64,000 bases of DNA from Sinorhizobium alkalisoli (GCF_008932245.1 NZ_CP034910.1:1612001-1676000), one strand, 5' to 3'. Shown: positions 44,090 through 53,106, numbered from the stretch's first letter. Numbers and translations are program-made. The notes: generated from the sequence alone by a model not told the origin.

Positions 44090-45580
44090 ATGCATATCTC
44101 GATCGTCGGTATTTTGATCTGCGTGGGGATATTGCTAATCGGAGCTTATTGCCGGTCCCCCCTGATCATCGGACTGATCGTTTCGCTGGCTTTCGGCGCG
44201 ACAGCATTTGTGACGCTCGTCGCAATCGGGGGGTCGTCGCCGCTGATCTATACCTTCTTTGCTGCCCTTCTGATAACCGCCGTCATTACCAGACGGCGGT
44301 TTCCGCGGGAGATCGGCAACACATTCGGAAAGATTCGACCGCTCTGGGTGCTTTGCGGTCTGATGACATATTCCGTGGTCGGTGCGTGGTTGTTTCCACG
44401 CCTTTTCGCGGGACAGACGAGCGTCTTCGTTCAGTCCACGATGCGTCGTGGCATCGTCGAGGCTTCGCTTGCGCCTGTTTCGGGCAACATCACGCAAACC
44501 GGATATTTCGTTCTGGGGGGGCTCACCGCCATCGCTCTGTGCGTCCTGCTTCTGAAGGAAGACAGGATGGACGCTGTTCGGCGCAGCTTTCTTCTCTTGT
44601 GTGGTTTTCACGCCGGGATGGGGTTGCTCGATTTGATCGGCAAAGTCGCAGGCGCCGGCGATATTCTTTGGCCCATCCGTACCGCCAATTACGCCATGCT
44701 TACCGAGGTCATGGAGGGTGGTTTCTGGCGCATCACAGGCGCCAATTCGGAGGCGTCGTCCTTCGCAGGGGTCTCGCTCATCTGCCTTGCCTTCTGTTAC
44801 GTCTACTGGCGCGAAACCAAATCGCGACTGGCGCAGGGACTGGCCGCGCTGCTGCTCGTCCTCGCCCTCCTCTCCACGTCGTCCACCGCCTATGTGGGAT
44901 TGACGATTTTGGCCATGCCCGTTGCGCTTTCCATCCTCCGGTCCTTCCTGTCGGACCGCATCGACAGCGACGAGATCCTGATCATCGCGTTGCTTGGTGT
45001 TGCTATTGTCACAATCCTGGCAGTCATCCTTTACCACAGTGAATTTTTTGCTCTGTTCGTCCGCCTCATTGATTCCATGGTTCTCAACAAGGCTAGTTCT
45101 GCCTCCGGCCAGGAACGGGCCTACTGGAACATCAAGAGTCTGCAAGCCTTCGCGGACACCGGCGGTTTCGGCGTCGGCCTTGGCAGTTCGCGCGCGTCGA
45201 GCTGGCCGATCGCGGTGGTTTCGCAACTGGGCCTCGTCGGCGGGGTGATGATGGCCACGCTGCTGATGATCTTGGTGCGGGGCATGGGCCGTCTCAAGCC
45301 TTACCTCGATCCCGAGACGAACGCCGTCGTCTCAGGCGTACGGGCTTCCGCTTTGGCGTCTGCCCTCTCTGGCACATTGATTTCCGGGACTGCCGATCCA
45401 GGCATGTTCTTCTTTATTGCTTTTGCGGTCATCTCGGTGAGCAAGGTTCATGCGCGCAGGGAGAGAGATGCACGCTTGCGCGTTCCGCAGCTTAGCCGCC
45501 CTGCGCCTGCCGCACCCGCCGGGCCAGCCGGCCGCTCATCGCCGAACACGCGCGCAGCCAGCGCGCTTTACCGACCGTGA
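44090..45580 (+). CDS. O-antigen ligase/polymerase-like membrane protein
   Basis: A 496-residue inner-membrane protein with about 11 hydrophobic segments. A large periplasmic loop before the last helices contains the Wzy_C-type stretch: GANSEASSFAGVSL near residue 220, then SASGQERAYWNIKSLQAFADTGGFGVGLGSSRASS near 340-375. The RxYWN...F...GVGLGS pattern is typical of O-antigen ligase/polymerase families that join glycan units at the periplasmic face. I start at 44090, where the first transmembrane helix begins (ISIVGILICVGILLIGAYC). The ribosome site is weak. It is divergent from the glycosidase; together they form a small polysaccharide module. Confidence 0.8.
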   Translation: MHISIVGILICVGILLIGAYCRSPLIIGLIVSLAFGATAFVTLVAIGGSSPLIYTFFAALLITAVITRRRFPREIGNTFGKIRPLWVLCGLMTYSVVGAWLFPRLFAGQTSVFVQSTMRRGIVEASLAPVSGNITQTGYFVLGGLTAIALCVLLLKEDRMDAVRRSFLLLCGFHAGMGLLDLIGKVAGAGDILWPIRTANYAMLTEVMEGGFWRITGANSEASSFAGVSLICLAFCYVYWRETKSRLAQGLAALLLVLALLSTSSTAYVGLTILAMPVALSILRSFLSDRIDSDEILIIALLGVAIVTILAVILYHSEFFALFVRLIDSMVLNKASSASGQERAYWNIKSLQAFADTGGFGVGLGSSRASSWPIAVVSQLGLVGGVMMATLLMILVRGMGRLKPYLDPETNAVVSGVRASALASALSGTLISGTADPGMFFFIAFAVISVSKVHARRERDARLRVPQLSRPAPAAPAGPAGRSSPNTRAASALYRP

Positions 45581-45591
45581 AACGTTAACGC

Positions 45592-45700
45592 ATCGGCCCG
45601 AAAATCGTACCCGATTATCGGAAAGCTCGATGCGCAGATTCAAAGAGTTACAGCGACCTTTGCCCGTCTGAAACCGTCTGAAAAGACGCGCGGCGCTGTA
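45592..45700 (-). repeat. RIME element, right copy (inverted)
   Basis: A 109-base reverse-complement copy of 42115-42212. The arms GCCCGAAAATCG, GCTCGATGC and AAAGAGTTACAGCGACCTTTG are shared. It lies between the ligase-like gene and the phn operon, so with the left copy it brackets the polysaccharide module. Confidence 0.85.
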
Positions 45701-45751
45701 ATGTGGCCAACCGCACGGTCAGCCCCCCACGCGTCGAAGGGATTTCCCGTA

Positions 45752-45791
45752 CTTTAACAGAACCTACACCAAACTGACATTTCGCCTTCAC
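45752..45791 (+). promoter_or_regulatory. tandem Pho boxes (PhoB sites) for phn operon
   Basis: Four 7-base half-sites at exact 11-base spacing: CTTTAAC (45752-45758), CCTACAC (45763-45769), CTGACAT (45774-45780), CCTTCAC (45785-45791). The consensus half-site is CTGTCAT/C. The block ends 63 bases before phnC. It predicts induction under phosphate limitation, as known for S. meliloti phoCDET. Confidence 0.75.
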
Positions 45792-45854
45792 GAAACGCGG
45801 CTATCGCAGGGTCGTACCGATCATCGGTCTCCCCACAAGAGGACCTGCACGCCC

Positions 45855-46697
45855 ATGTTTCAGTTGAAGGATGTCACTCGCCGGTTCGGCAAGAAAACCG
45901 CCGTCAGTTCGGTCAGTTTCGACATCCCCCAAGGCCAAATGGTCGGCATTATCGGTCGTTCCGGTGCGGGCAAGTCGACGCTCTTGCGCATGATCAATCG
46001 TCTCGTCGACCTCTCTTCGGGCTCGATCGTATTCGGCGGCGTCGAGGTGTCCTCGCTCAAGGGTGCGGCCCTGCGCAATTGGCAGCGCGATTGCGCGATG
46101 ATCTTCCAGCAGTTCAACCTCGTGCCGCGCCTCGACGTGCTGACCAACGTGCTGCTCGGCCGGCTCAATCACCGCTCGACGGTATCGAGCATTCTCAACC
46201 TGTTCAGCCGCGAAGAACGCATCATGGCGATCGGCGCGCTCGAGCGGCTCGGCATCGAACAGACGGCTCTGCAGCAGGCCGGCACCCTTTCCGGCGGGCA
46301 GCAGCAACGCGTGGCGATCGCCCGTGCGCTAATGCAGCAGCCGAGGGTGCTGCTCGCCGACGAGCCGATCGCTTCGCTCGACCCGCTCAATGCCAAGATC
46401 GTCATGGACGCGCTGCGCGACATCAGCGAACGGGACGGCATTACCGTCGTCACCAATCTGCACACGCTCGATACGGCGCGGAACTATTGCGAGCGCATCA
46501 TCGGCATGGCGCAGGGTCGCGTCGTGTTCGACGGGCAACCGAACGATCTGACCGCCGCGGCCGTCGCAGAGATCTATGGCGCAGACACCCCGATCGAGGA
46601 GTCGATGACTTCGACCAGCATCAATATTCCCGCGGCGGTTCCGCAGGAACAAACGGCATCGGCCGGCTTCAAGCCGCTGGCACTGGCCGGCACCTGA
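45855..46697 (+). CDS. phnC: phosphate/phosphonate ABC transporter ATP-binding protein
   Basis: A 280-residue ABC ATPase with Walker [10 protein letters not shown] (residues 35-43), Q-loop FQQFNLV, signature LSGGQQQRV (near 146) and Walker [14 protein letters not shown] (near 166). The C-terminal 30 residues after AEIYG are variable. First gene of phnC-D-E-E. In S. meliloti the orthologous system (also called PhoCDET) imports phosphate with high affinity and phosphonates. Tandem Pho boxes lie upstream. Confidence 0.96.
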   Translation: MFQLKDVTRRFGKKTAVSSVSFDIPQGQMVGIIGRSGAGKSTLLRMINRLVDLSSGSIVFGGVEVSSLKGAALRNWQRDCAMIFQQFNLVPRLDVLTNVLLGRLNHRSTVSSILNLFSREERIMAIGALERLGIEQTALQQAGTLSGGQQQRVAIARALMQQPRVLLADEPIASLDPLNAKIVMDALRDISERDGITVVTNLHTLDTARNYCERIIGMAQGRVVFDGQPNDLTAAAVAEIYGADTPIEESMTSTSINIPAAVPQEQTASAGFKPLALAGT

Positions 46698-46786
46698 CGC
46701 CCGCCAGGATCGAGCGCCCGCGTCAAGGGCACCTCAATAAAACCGATAGTCATCCGGCGCGGCCGGAAAAACGGGAGACGAACCTC

Positions 46787-47692
46787 ATGTTGAAGAAAGC
46801 TCTTCTTGGCGCCGTAGCGCTCTTTGCCCTCGTCGGCCATGCCCGGGCCGAAGATCTCAAGGAATTCCGCATCGGCATACTCGGCGGCGAAAACGAAGCG
46901 GACCGCCTGCGCAACTTCCAATGCATGATCGACAAGCTGCCGGCGGCAATCGGCGTCGAAAAGGTTTCGCTGTTCCCGGCCGCCGATTATGACGGCGTCA
47001 TCCAGGGTCTGCTCGGCGGCACGCTAGACTATGCCGAACTCGGCGCGTCCGGCTATGCCAAGATCTACCTGGCCAAGGCCGATGCCGTCGAGCCGATCCT
47101 GACGACGGTCCAGACCGACGGCTCGACCGGCTATCACTCGATCATGGTCGCCCGCAAGGATTCCGGCATCACCAAGCTCGAGGACCTCAAGGGCAAGAAG
47201 CTCGGCTTCGCCGATCCGGATTCCACCTCGGGCTACCTCGTTCCCCTCGTCACCCTGCCGGAAGCCATCGGCGCGCCGGTGAAGGAATTCTTCGGCGAGA
47301 CCGGTTTCGGCGGCGGCCATGAGAACCTCGTCCTCGAAGTCGTCAAGGGCAATTTCGATGCCGGCACGACCTGGGGTTCGGGCGTCGGCGAATTCAAGGA
47401 CGGCTATACTTCGGGCAACCTGCACAAGATGGTCGAGAAGGGCATTCTCGATATGAACGACCTCGTCGAGCTCTGGAAGTCCCCGCTGATCCCGAACGGC
47501 CCGATCGTCGTGCGCTCCTCGATGAACGACGACATGAAGGCGAAGTTCAAGCAGTTCATGATGAACCTGCCGAAGACGGACGCCGCCTGCTTCTCCGCCA
47601 TCCAGGGCGGCGACTTCACCGGTTTTGTCGAAGTCAATAGCGACTTCTACAAGCCGATCATCGACGCTCGCAAGGCGACGATCGGCGGCTGA
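46787..47692 (+). CDS. phnD: phosphate/phosphonate-binding periplasmic protein
   Basis: A 301-residue solute-binding protein of the PhnD family. The signal peptide KKALLGAVALFALVGHARA is cleaved near residue 21. Typical stretches are FRIGILGGENEADRLRN, LDYAELGASGYAKIYL (ligand-site region), the hinge-proximal LGFADPDSTSGYLVPL and ATTWGSGVGEF-like DAGTTWGSG. It presents phosphate or phosphonate to PhnE. A stable hairpin follows in the 167-base gap before phnE, probably raising its mRNA level over the membrane genes. Confidence 0.96.
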   Translation: MLKKALLGAVALFALVGHARAEDLKEFRIGILGGENEADRLRNFQCMIDKLPAAIGVEKVSLFPAADYDGVIQGLLGGTLDYAELGASGYAKIYLAKADAVEPILTTVQTDGSTGYHSIMVARKDSGITKLEDLKGKKLGFADPDSTSGYLVPLVTLPEAIGAPVKEFFGETGFGGGHENLVLEVVKGNFDAGTTWGSGVGEFKDGYTSGNLHKMVEKGILDMNDLVELWKSPLIPNGPIVVRSSMNDDMKAKFKQFMMNLPKTDAACFSAIQGGDFTGFVEVNSDFYKPIIDARKATIGG

Positions 47693-47713
47693 TCGTCAAT
47701 CCTTCCACGCCGG

Positions 47714-47735
47714 GCCGGCCGCATCTGCGGCCGGC
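47714..47735 (+). other. hairpin between phnD and phnE
   Basis: A perfect 10-base palindromic stem, GCCGGCCGCA (47714-47723) and TGCGGCCGGC (47726-47735). Likely a 3' stabiliser or partial terminator for the phnCD segment. Confidence 0.6.
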
Positions 47736-47859
47736 AGTCGATTATCCAGCCGGCCTTGGGGATCCCGCTCAACGCGGGGCAAGAGGGAGTGCGGGCGGTT
47801 TCTTCGCCCAGCCTTCCGCGTCTCAACTTATCCAGAGGCCGGCGTTCGCCGAGAATCCG

Positions 47860-48822
47860 ATGGCCACCTCCATGCTATCCAGCCAGTTAAGCGAAAACGG
47901 CGCTCTTGTGGACCGTCACTGGCAAGAGCTCAACGCCCGTCGGCGCCTTTACACCTGGGCCGGCCTTGCAGCGCTTGCGGTGGCGCTCTTTGCCTCACTC
48001 TGGTTCGCCAACGGCTCGAATGCCGGCAAGTTCTTCGAACGCCTGCCGCATTTCTTCGATTTCGTTGGCGATCTGATGCCGCGCGACGGAATGGAGGTCG
48101 TCCGGGCCATGTTCGATCTGCCGTCGCCCTATGACGACGGCAGCTTCAAATACAACTATCCGGACGGCCGGCTCTATCTGACCGACAGCATCTACATCCC
48201 TGAATACTTCCACAAGATGCTCGAGACGGTGAACATCGCCATCTTCTCGACGGTGATCGGGGCCTTCTTCGGCTTCATCCTGTGCTTTCTGGCCGCGCGA
48301 AACCTCATGCCCAATCCATGGATCCGCGGCGCGGTGCGCCGGATAATGGAGGTGCTGCGCGCCTTTCCCGAGGTGGTGATCGCCGGCTTTTTCCTGGCAA
48401 TCCTTTCGCTCGGACCCATTCCCGCCATCGCCGCGGTTTCGATCCATACGATCGGTGCACTCGGCAAGCTGTTCTTCGAGGTGGTCGAGAATGCCGACAT
48501 GAAGGCGGAGGAGGGTCTGCGTGCCGTCGGCGGCAACTGGATAGAGCGCGTCTGGTTCGGCATCGTGCCGCAGGTTCTCCCGAATTTCATGAGCTACTTT
48601 CTGCTGCGCCTCGAGATCAATGTTCGAGCCTCGACGATCATCGGTGCGGTCGGTGGGGGCGGCATCGGCGAAGTCCTGCGTCTGTCGATCGGCCAGGGGC
48701 ATCAGGCAAAGACACTGGCGATCGTCATCCTGCTCTTCGCGACGATCTGCGCCGTCGATCAGTTTTCCGCATGGTTTCGCCGCCGCCTCGTTGGCGACCA
48801 GGCCTTCCAGCTTACGCAATAG
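47860..48822 (+). CDS. phnE: phosphate/phosphonate ABC transporter permease (first)
   Basis: A 320-residue inner-membrane permease with a first helix at residues 31-50, a periplasmic stretch of about 65 residues, and five further helices from residue 119 (MLETVNIAIFSTVIGAFFGF). The coupling loop contains GLRAVGGNWIERVWFGIVPQVLPNF (near 225), the PhnE form of the EAA motif, followed by EINVRASTIIGAVGGGGIGEVL. It pairs with the second permease, 9 bases downstream, as a heterodimer. The N-terminus is cytoplasmic. Confidence 0.95.
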   Translation: MATSMLSSQLSENGALVDRHWQELNARRRLYTWAGLAALAVALFASLWFANGSNAGKFFERLPHFFDFVGDLMPRDGMEVVRAMFDLPSPYDDGSFKYNYPDGRLYLTDSIYIPEYFHKMLETVNIAIFSTVIGAFFGFILCFLAARNLMPNPWIRGAVRRIMEVLRAFPEVVIAGFFLAILSLGPIPAIAAVSIHTIGALGKLFFEVVENADMKAEEGLRAVGGNWIERVWFGIVPQVLPNFMSYFLLRLEINVRASTIIGAVGGGGIGEVLRLSIGQGHQAKTLAIVILLFATICAVDQFSAWFRRRLVGDQAFQLTQ

Positions 48823-48831
48823 GAGCGCGCC

Positions 48832-50343
48832 ATGATTGCCTCGACCAAGCCCGGCGCGCGTGAAATGGAAGCAATTGCGGCCCGTCACCCGCATCTCTTG
48901 CGGCCGACTACCCGTTGGAAAGCCATTCTGATCGGTGCCGGCCTGGTACTGTATCTGGTTCTCAGCTGGTGGTTCTTCTCGATCGGCCACGTGCTTGCCA
49001 ACGCGAACTGGGGTATCGCCGGAACCTATCTCGCCGACTGGGTATCCTACGAGATTCGCCCGGATATCACGATAGCGCGTGACGGTACGATGAGCGTCTC
49101 GTATCAGCGCAATTCGCCGCTCGGAAAGAATCCGAACCCGGAATGGGTCTCGCTCGACAAGCAGACGGTGACGCGCAGCGTCGAGACGCCGGCGGCCGTG
49201 CCGCAGGCGCCAAAGCCGAAGACAACTTCCTCCTTCAGTTTCATGGCGCCGAACGCGTCGCTTGGCGGAAGCCAGAACGATGCCGAGCAGCCTGTTGAAA
49301 CGACCCGCACCGAAGAGGTCGTTACACGAGCGGTCATAACCTATGACCGCTCGACGCGAATCGAGGTCGCCGACAGGCTGGTGCGGGCCACCCATGCCGG
49401 AGAGACCTTCACCATGGCGGTCGACGGCGCCGACGTAGTGACGCCGCAAGATCCACTACCAGGCTGGGCGAAACAGAAGCGGCCGGGCGAAAAGATCACG
49501 CTCTCCTTCGGTCTGACCGGTTGGGCGGAGGTCGAAGGCGGCGAGGTCTCGATCCGCAACCGCTTTTTCGGCTGGGCGAACTTCCTGTTCGACACCGAGT
49601 CGCCGTTCTTCGGGAAGCCCTACGGCGAAGTGGTATCACTGATCCTGTCGGGCGACCGGATCGACCCGACGCGCTCCAATCTCGGGCTCGCCTGGGACAA
49701 CATTCTTTATAATGCCGAATGGCAGCATCTCGACGTCTGGACCAAGCTCCTTCAGACGATCGTCATGGCCTTCGTCGGCACCCTTTTCGCCTCGCTGGTC
49801 GCCTTTCCGCTCTGCTTCCTGGCGGCGCGCAACATCACGCCAAACCGCGTCACCAATCAACTCGTCAAACGCTTCTTCGACTTCCAGCGCTCGGTCGACA
49901 TGTTCATCTGGGCGCTCTTCTTCACCCGCGCCTTCGGACCCGGACCGCTCGCCGGCATCTCGGCGATCTTCTTCACCGACACCGGCACCCTCGGCAAGCT
50001 CTACTCCGAGGCCCTCGAAAACATCGACGACAGGCAGCGCGAAGGAGTCAAATCCGTCGGCGCCGCGCCGATTGCGGTGCAGCGCTTCGGGGTACTGCCG
50101 CAGGTTCTGCCTGTGTTTGCCAGCCAGGCGCTCTATTTCTGGGAGTCGAACACGCGTTCGGCCACGATCATCGGCGCCGTCGGCGCCGGGGGAATCGGGC
50201 TCAAGCTCTGGGAAGCGATGCGCACCAATTCGGATTGGGAAAATGTCGCCTATATGGTGCTTTTGATCTTGATGGTTGTCTTCTTTTTCGACAGCATCTC
50301 GAACGCGTGCCGCTCGCGGCTGGTGGGAGGCAAGGTGCACTGA
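48832..50343 (+). CDS. phnE: phosphate/phosphonate ABC transporter permease (second, with large insert)
   Basis: A 503-residue permease, much longer than the usual 260-320. After a first helix (residues 28-50) there is a soluble, presumably periplasmic insert up to about residue 290 (beta-rich, with SFGLTGWAEVEGGEVSIRNR). The canonical permease core begins at LLQTIVMAFVGTLFASLVAF, with the coupling loop KSVGAAPIAVQRFGVLPQVLP and SATIIGAVGAGGIGLKLWE. AGGAG precedes the ATG. In rhizobia this long PhnE2 form is common; the insert's task is unknown. Confidence 0.93.
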   Translation: MIASTKPGAREMEAIAARHPHLLRPTTRWKAILIGAGLVLYLVLSWWFFSIGHVLANANWGIAGTYLADWVSYEIRPDITIARDGTMSVSYQRNSPLGKNPNPEWVSLDKQTVTRSVETPAAVPQAPKPKTTSSFSFMAPNASLGGSQNDAEQPVETTRTEEVVTRAVITYDRSTRIEVADRLVRATHAGETFTMAVDGADVVTPQDPLPGWAKQKRPGEKITLSFGLTGWAEVEGGEVSIRNRFFGWANFLFDTESPFFGKPYGEVVSLILSGDRIDPTRSNLGLAWDNILYNAEWQHLDVWTKLLQTIVMAFVGTLFASLVAFPLCFLAARNITPNRVTNQLVKRFFDFQRSVDMFIWALFFTRAFGPGPLAGISAIFFTDTGTLGKLYSEALENIDDRQREGVKSVGAAPIAVQRFGVLPQVLPVFASQALYFWESNTRSATIIGAVGAGGIGLKLWEAMRTNSDWENVAYMVLLILMVVFFFDSISNACRSRLVGGKVH

Positions 50344-50460
50344 TAGGCTTTCGCGCTTTGGCATCAGGATGTTGTCACGCAAATCAGCTAGCTGCGCAAC
50401 TCACCCCGCGAATAGCTCATTGCCGCAGGTCGCGGCAATTCGATACGGAAAGTGAAGCCC

Positions 50461-51168
50461 GTGCGTTACGCAATCTACTTCGCGCCGCCGGCCGATGACC
50501 GGCTGTCGCTGACGGCAGCCCATTGGCTCGGCCGAGACGCCTTCACCGGTGGCGCCCTGGCATGGCCGGAAGACCCTGTTTTCACGCCCGAGCGGCAGCT
50601 TGCCCTGACGGCCGAACCGCGCCGCTACGGTTTCCACGGCACGTTGAAGGCGCCTTTCGCACTCGCGCCGGGCCGCAGCGAGGCCGAGCTGATTGCCGCT
50701 TTCGACGAATTTGCCGCCGAGACCGAGTCCTTCGTCGTGCCGGAAATCGCGCTTCACCAGCTCGGGCCTTTTTTCGCCTTGATCGCAAAGGAGGATTGCC
50801 CGCCGCTCCGCAACCTGGCTGCACAGGCCGTGCGGCGCTTCGAGCCCTTCAGGGCGCGGCTTTCGGAAGCGGATATCGCGCGGCGGAACCCGGAGAGCTT
50901 GACACCGCGCCAGCGGGAATACCTCGCTGCCTGGGGTTACCCATATGTTTTCGAGGAGTTCCAGTTTCATCTCACGCTCACCGGACCGGTGCCGGAGGAG
51001 ATGCAGGATCTCGTGCGGGAAACGCTCGAAGCCGCTTTCGCCGAATTCATCGGCAGGCCGCTTGCCATCGACACGATTGCGCTTTTTGCCGAGACCAGCC
51101 GCGGCACGCCCTTTACCGTTCATTCCCTGCTGCCGCTCGGCAGCGCATCCACACGAAAGATCGCATGA
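50461..51168 (+). CDS. DUF1045 phosphonate-operon protein, 2H phosphoesterase-like
   Basis: A 235-residue protein of the phosphonate-operon family DUF1045. Two H-x-T motifs are visible, FHGTLKAP (near residue 59) and FHLTLTG (near 169), the mark of the 2H phosphoesterase superfamily, so a cyclic-phosphate phosphodiesterase role is likely but not shown here. The start is a GTG at 50461 (RYAIYFAPP follows, as in the family); another GTG 9 bases earlier is possible. It is two bases before phnM, and in many phn operons it sits beside phnM and phnN. Confidence 0.85.
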   Translation: MRYAIYFAPPADDRLSLTAAHWLGRDAFTGGALAWPEDPVFTPERQLALTAEPRRYGFHGTLKAPFALAPGRSEAELIAAFDEFAAETESFVVPEIALHQLGPFFALIAKEDCPPLRNLAAQAVRRFEPFRARLSEADIARRNPESLTPRQREYLAAWGYPYVFEEFQFHLTLTGPVPEEMQDLVRETLEAAFAEFIGRPLAIDTIALFAETSRGTPFTVHSLLPLGSASTRKIA

Positions 51169-51169
51169 C

Positions 51170-52309
51170 ATGAGCAATGAACAGGTTCTGACCAATGCCC
51201 GCATCGTCCTGGAAGATCGCATCGTCGACGGTTCGGTGCAGATCCGAGACGGTCGGATTGCCGACATTTCGGAAGGTGCAAGCCGCGCCGGCGAGGATTT
51301 CGAGGGCGATTATCTGCTGCCCGGCCTGATCGAGCTCCACACGGACCATCTGGAGGCGCACTATTCGCCGCGGCCGGGCGTGCGATGGCTCAAGATCGCC
51401 GCCCTCCAGGCCCATGACGCGCAGGTCGTCACCTCCGGCATTACCACGGTATTCGACTGCCTGCGGCTCGGCACCGACGAGGACAACGGTTTCCCGAAGG
51501 GCGAGATGCGCAGCATGGCCGATGCGCTGGCAAAGGCCAAGGACGAGGGGCGCCTCAGAGCCGACCACCTGATCCACCTGCGCTGCGAGGTGTCGACCGC
51601 CGATGTTCTCGATCAGTTCGAGGACTTCCAGAACGATCCGCAGGTCAGGCTGGTATCGCTGATGGACCACGCGCCCGGCCAGCGCCAATTCCAGACGATG
51701 GATCAATACACGCTCTATTACAAAACCAAGCGCGGACTGTCCGACGAGGCATTTGCCGCCTTCGTCGAGCGCCAGCTGGCGCTCTCCGCCCGCTATGCCA
51801 CACCCCACCGCACGGCGCTTGCCGAGGCCTGTATACTCCGCGGGATCGCCATCGCCAGTCATGACGACGCGACGACCGATCATGTCGAGGAGTCGATCGG
51901 CTATGGCGTCCGCCTGGCGGAGTTTCCGACGAGTTTCGAGGCGGCGGAAGCCTCGCACCGCGCCGGCCTCAGCGTGCTGATGGGCGCGCCGAATGTCGTA
52001 CGGGGCAAGTCGCATTCGGGCAACATTGCCGCACGAGACCTGGCCGAGTGCGGCGTGCTCGACGTGTTGTCTTCGGATTATGTGCCGTTCAGCCTGATCC
52101 ATGCGCCCTTCGTGCTCGCCGACGAGATCGAGACGATCGACCTGCCGAAGGCGATCGCCATGGTCACCGCAACGCCGGCGCGTACCGTGGGGCTCGACGA
52201 CCGCGGCCGGATTGCGATCGGGCTGCGGGCCGACATCGCCCGCGTCCATCGGCGCGAGGGTGTTCCGGTGGTCCGCTCCGTCTGGCGTGAAGGGAGGCGT
52301 GTCGCATGA
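51170..52309 (+). CDS. phnM: alpha-D-ribose 1-methylphosphonate 5-triphosphate diphosphatase
   Basis: A 379-residue amidohydrolase-fold enzyme. Metal-binding residues are in PGLIELHTDHLEAHYSPRPG (residues 50-69, two His) and in SLMDHAPGQRQF (near 168), ASHDDATTDH (near 235) and LSSDYVPFSL (near 308). It removes diphosphate from the ribosyl-phosphonate triphosphate in the C-P lyase pathway. phnN overlaps by four bases (ATGA). The C-P lyase core (phnGHIJKL) is not in this window and must be elsewhere if the path is complete. Confidence 0.95.
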   Translation: MSNEQVLTNARIVLEDRIVDGSVQIRDGRIADISEGASRAGEDFEGDYLLPGLIELHTDHLEAHYSPRPGVRWLKIAALQAHDAQVVTSGITTVFDCLRLGTDEDNGFPKGEMRSMADALAKAKDEGRLRADHLIHLRCEVSTADVLDQFEDFQNDPQVRLVSLMDHAPGQRQFQTMDQYTLYYKTKRGLSDEAFAAFVERQLALSARYATPHRTALAEACILRGIAIASHDDATTDHVEESIGYGVRLAEFPTSFEAAEASHRAGLSVLMGAPNVVRGKSHSGNIAARDLAECGVLDVLSSDYVPFSLIHAPFVLADEIETIDLPKAIAMVTATPARTVGLDDRGRIAIGLRADIARVHRREGVPVVRSVWREGRRVA

Positions 52310-52893
52310 TTGGACAAGAAAAAAGTCGCGGGACTCTCATTGCCGTAGTCGGTCCGAGCGGGGCCGGCAAGGACAGCGTCATGGGTTTTGCCGCCAGCCA
52401 TTTCGCAAATCGGCCGGATATCCTCTTCGTCCGGCGGGTGATCACGCGGCCTTCGGACGCCGGCGGCGAAGTGCATGAAAGCGTCTCTGCCGCGGAGTTC
52501 GAGGAGATGCACCGATGCGGCGCATTCGCCGTCTCGTGGCAGGCGCATGGCTTGAGCTATGGCGTTCCGCGGGAGATCGCCGCCAAGGTCGCAAGCGGCA
52601 TGATCGCGATCGTCAACGGCAGCCGCACGGCCTTGCCGGCCTTCCGCGCCGCATTCGGTGAGATTTCGGTGGTGCTCGTTACGGCGGAGCCGCCGGTTCT
52701 CGCCCGGCGCCTCGCAGAGAGGGGACGCGAAAGCGAGGCGGACGTGCTGCGCCGCCTGACGCGCCAGGCGCCCGAAATCATCGCTGGCCCAGACGTGACG
52801 GTGATCGACAATAGCGGCCGGCTTGAGGTCGCCGGAAACCGCTTCGTCGCACTTATCGAGCGCTGCTTGTCCGAGATGCATCATCCCGCCTGA
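52306..52893 (+). CDS. phnN: ribose 1,5-bisphosphate phosphokinase
   Basis: A 195-residue P-loop kinase of the guanylate-kinase fold with Walker A GPSGAGKDSV (residues 16-25). It phosphorylates ribose 1,5-bisphosphate to PRPP, the last step of the C-P lyase route. Further marks are RRVITRPSDAGGEVHESV and VTAEPPVLARRLAERGR (lid). Its start overlaps phnM by four bases, and a strong terminator follows at 52959. Length matches E. coli PhnN (185). Confidence 0.94.
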   Translation: MIGQEKSRGTLIAVVGPSGAGKDSVMGFAASHFANRPDILFVRRVITRPSDAGGEVHESVSAAEFEEMHRCGAFAVSWQAHGLSYGVPREIAAKVASGMIAIVNGSRTALPAFRAAFGEISVVLVTAEPPVLARRLAERGRESEADVLRRLTRQAPEIIAGPDVTVIDNSGRLEVAGNRFVALIERCLSEMHHPA

Positions 52894-52958
52894 GAAATGC
52901 GTCGGCCCTCGACGGCGCCGCGCCGTCTCCGACGCTCGCCGCAACAAGTCTGATTTCG

Positions 52959-52990
52959 AAGCCCCGGACCCAAGCGGTTCCGGGGCTTTT
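52959..52990 (+). terminator. Rho-independent terminator of phn operon
   Basis: AAGCCCCGGA (52959-52968) and TCCGGGGCTT (52979-52988), a perfect 10-base stem with a 10-base loop, followed by TT and CCTTTT. Confidence 0.88.
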
Positions 52991-53052
52991 CCTTTTGGCT
53001 CCTCGCCTGCCCCGCGCCATCCTACCTCCGGTCCGAGGGCGCGATTTTCTTC

Positions 53053-53083
53053 TTGCAGCCCTCGCGTTATGTATATACATTAT
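53053..53083 (+). promoter_or_regulatory. hut promoter with HutC-like operator
   Basis: A perfect 12-base palindrome ATGTATATACAT (53069-53080) contains GTATATAC, the core of HutC/GntR-family operators. It overlaps the -10 of a possible promoter (TTGCAG 53053-53058, TACATT 53076-53081, 17-base spacer). It lies 27 bases before the hutI start, next to the GGGAGG ribosome site. Confidence 0.6.
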
Positions 53084-53106
53084 GCTGCATCAGGGAGGCG
53101 GAACGG

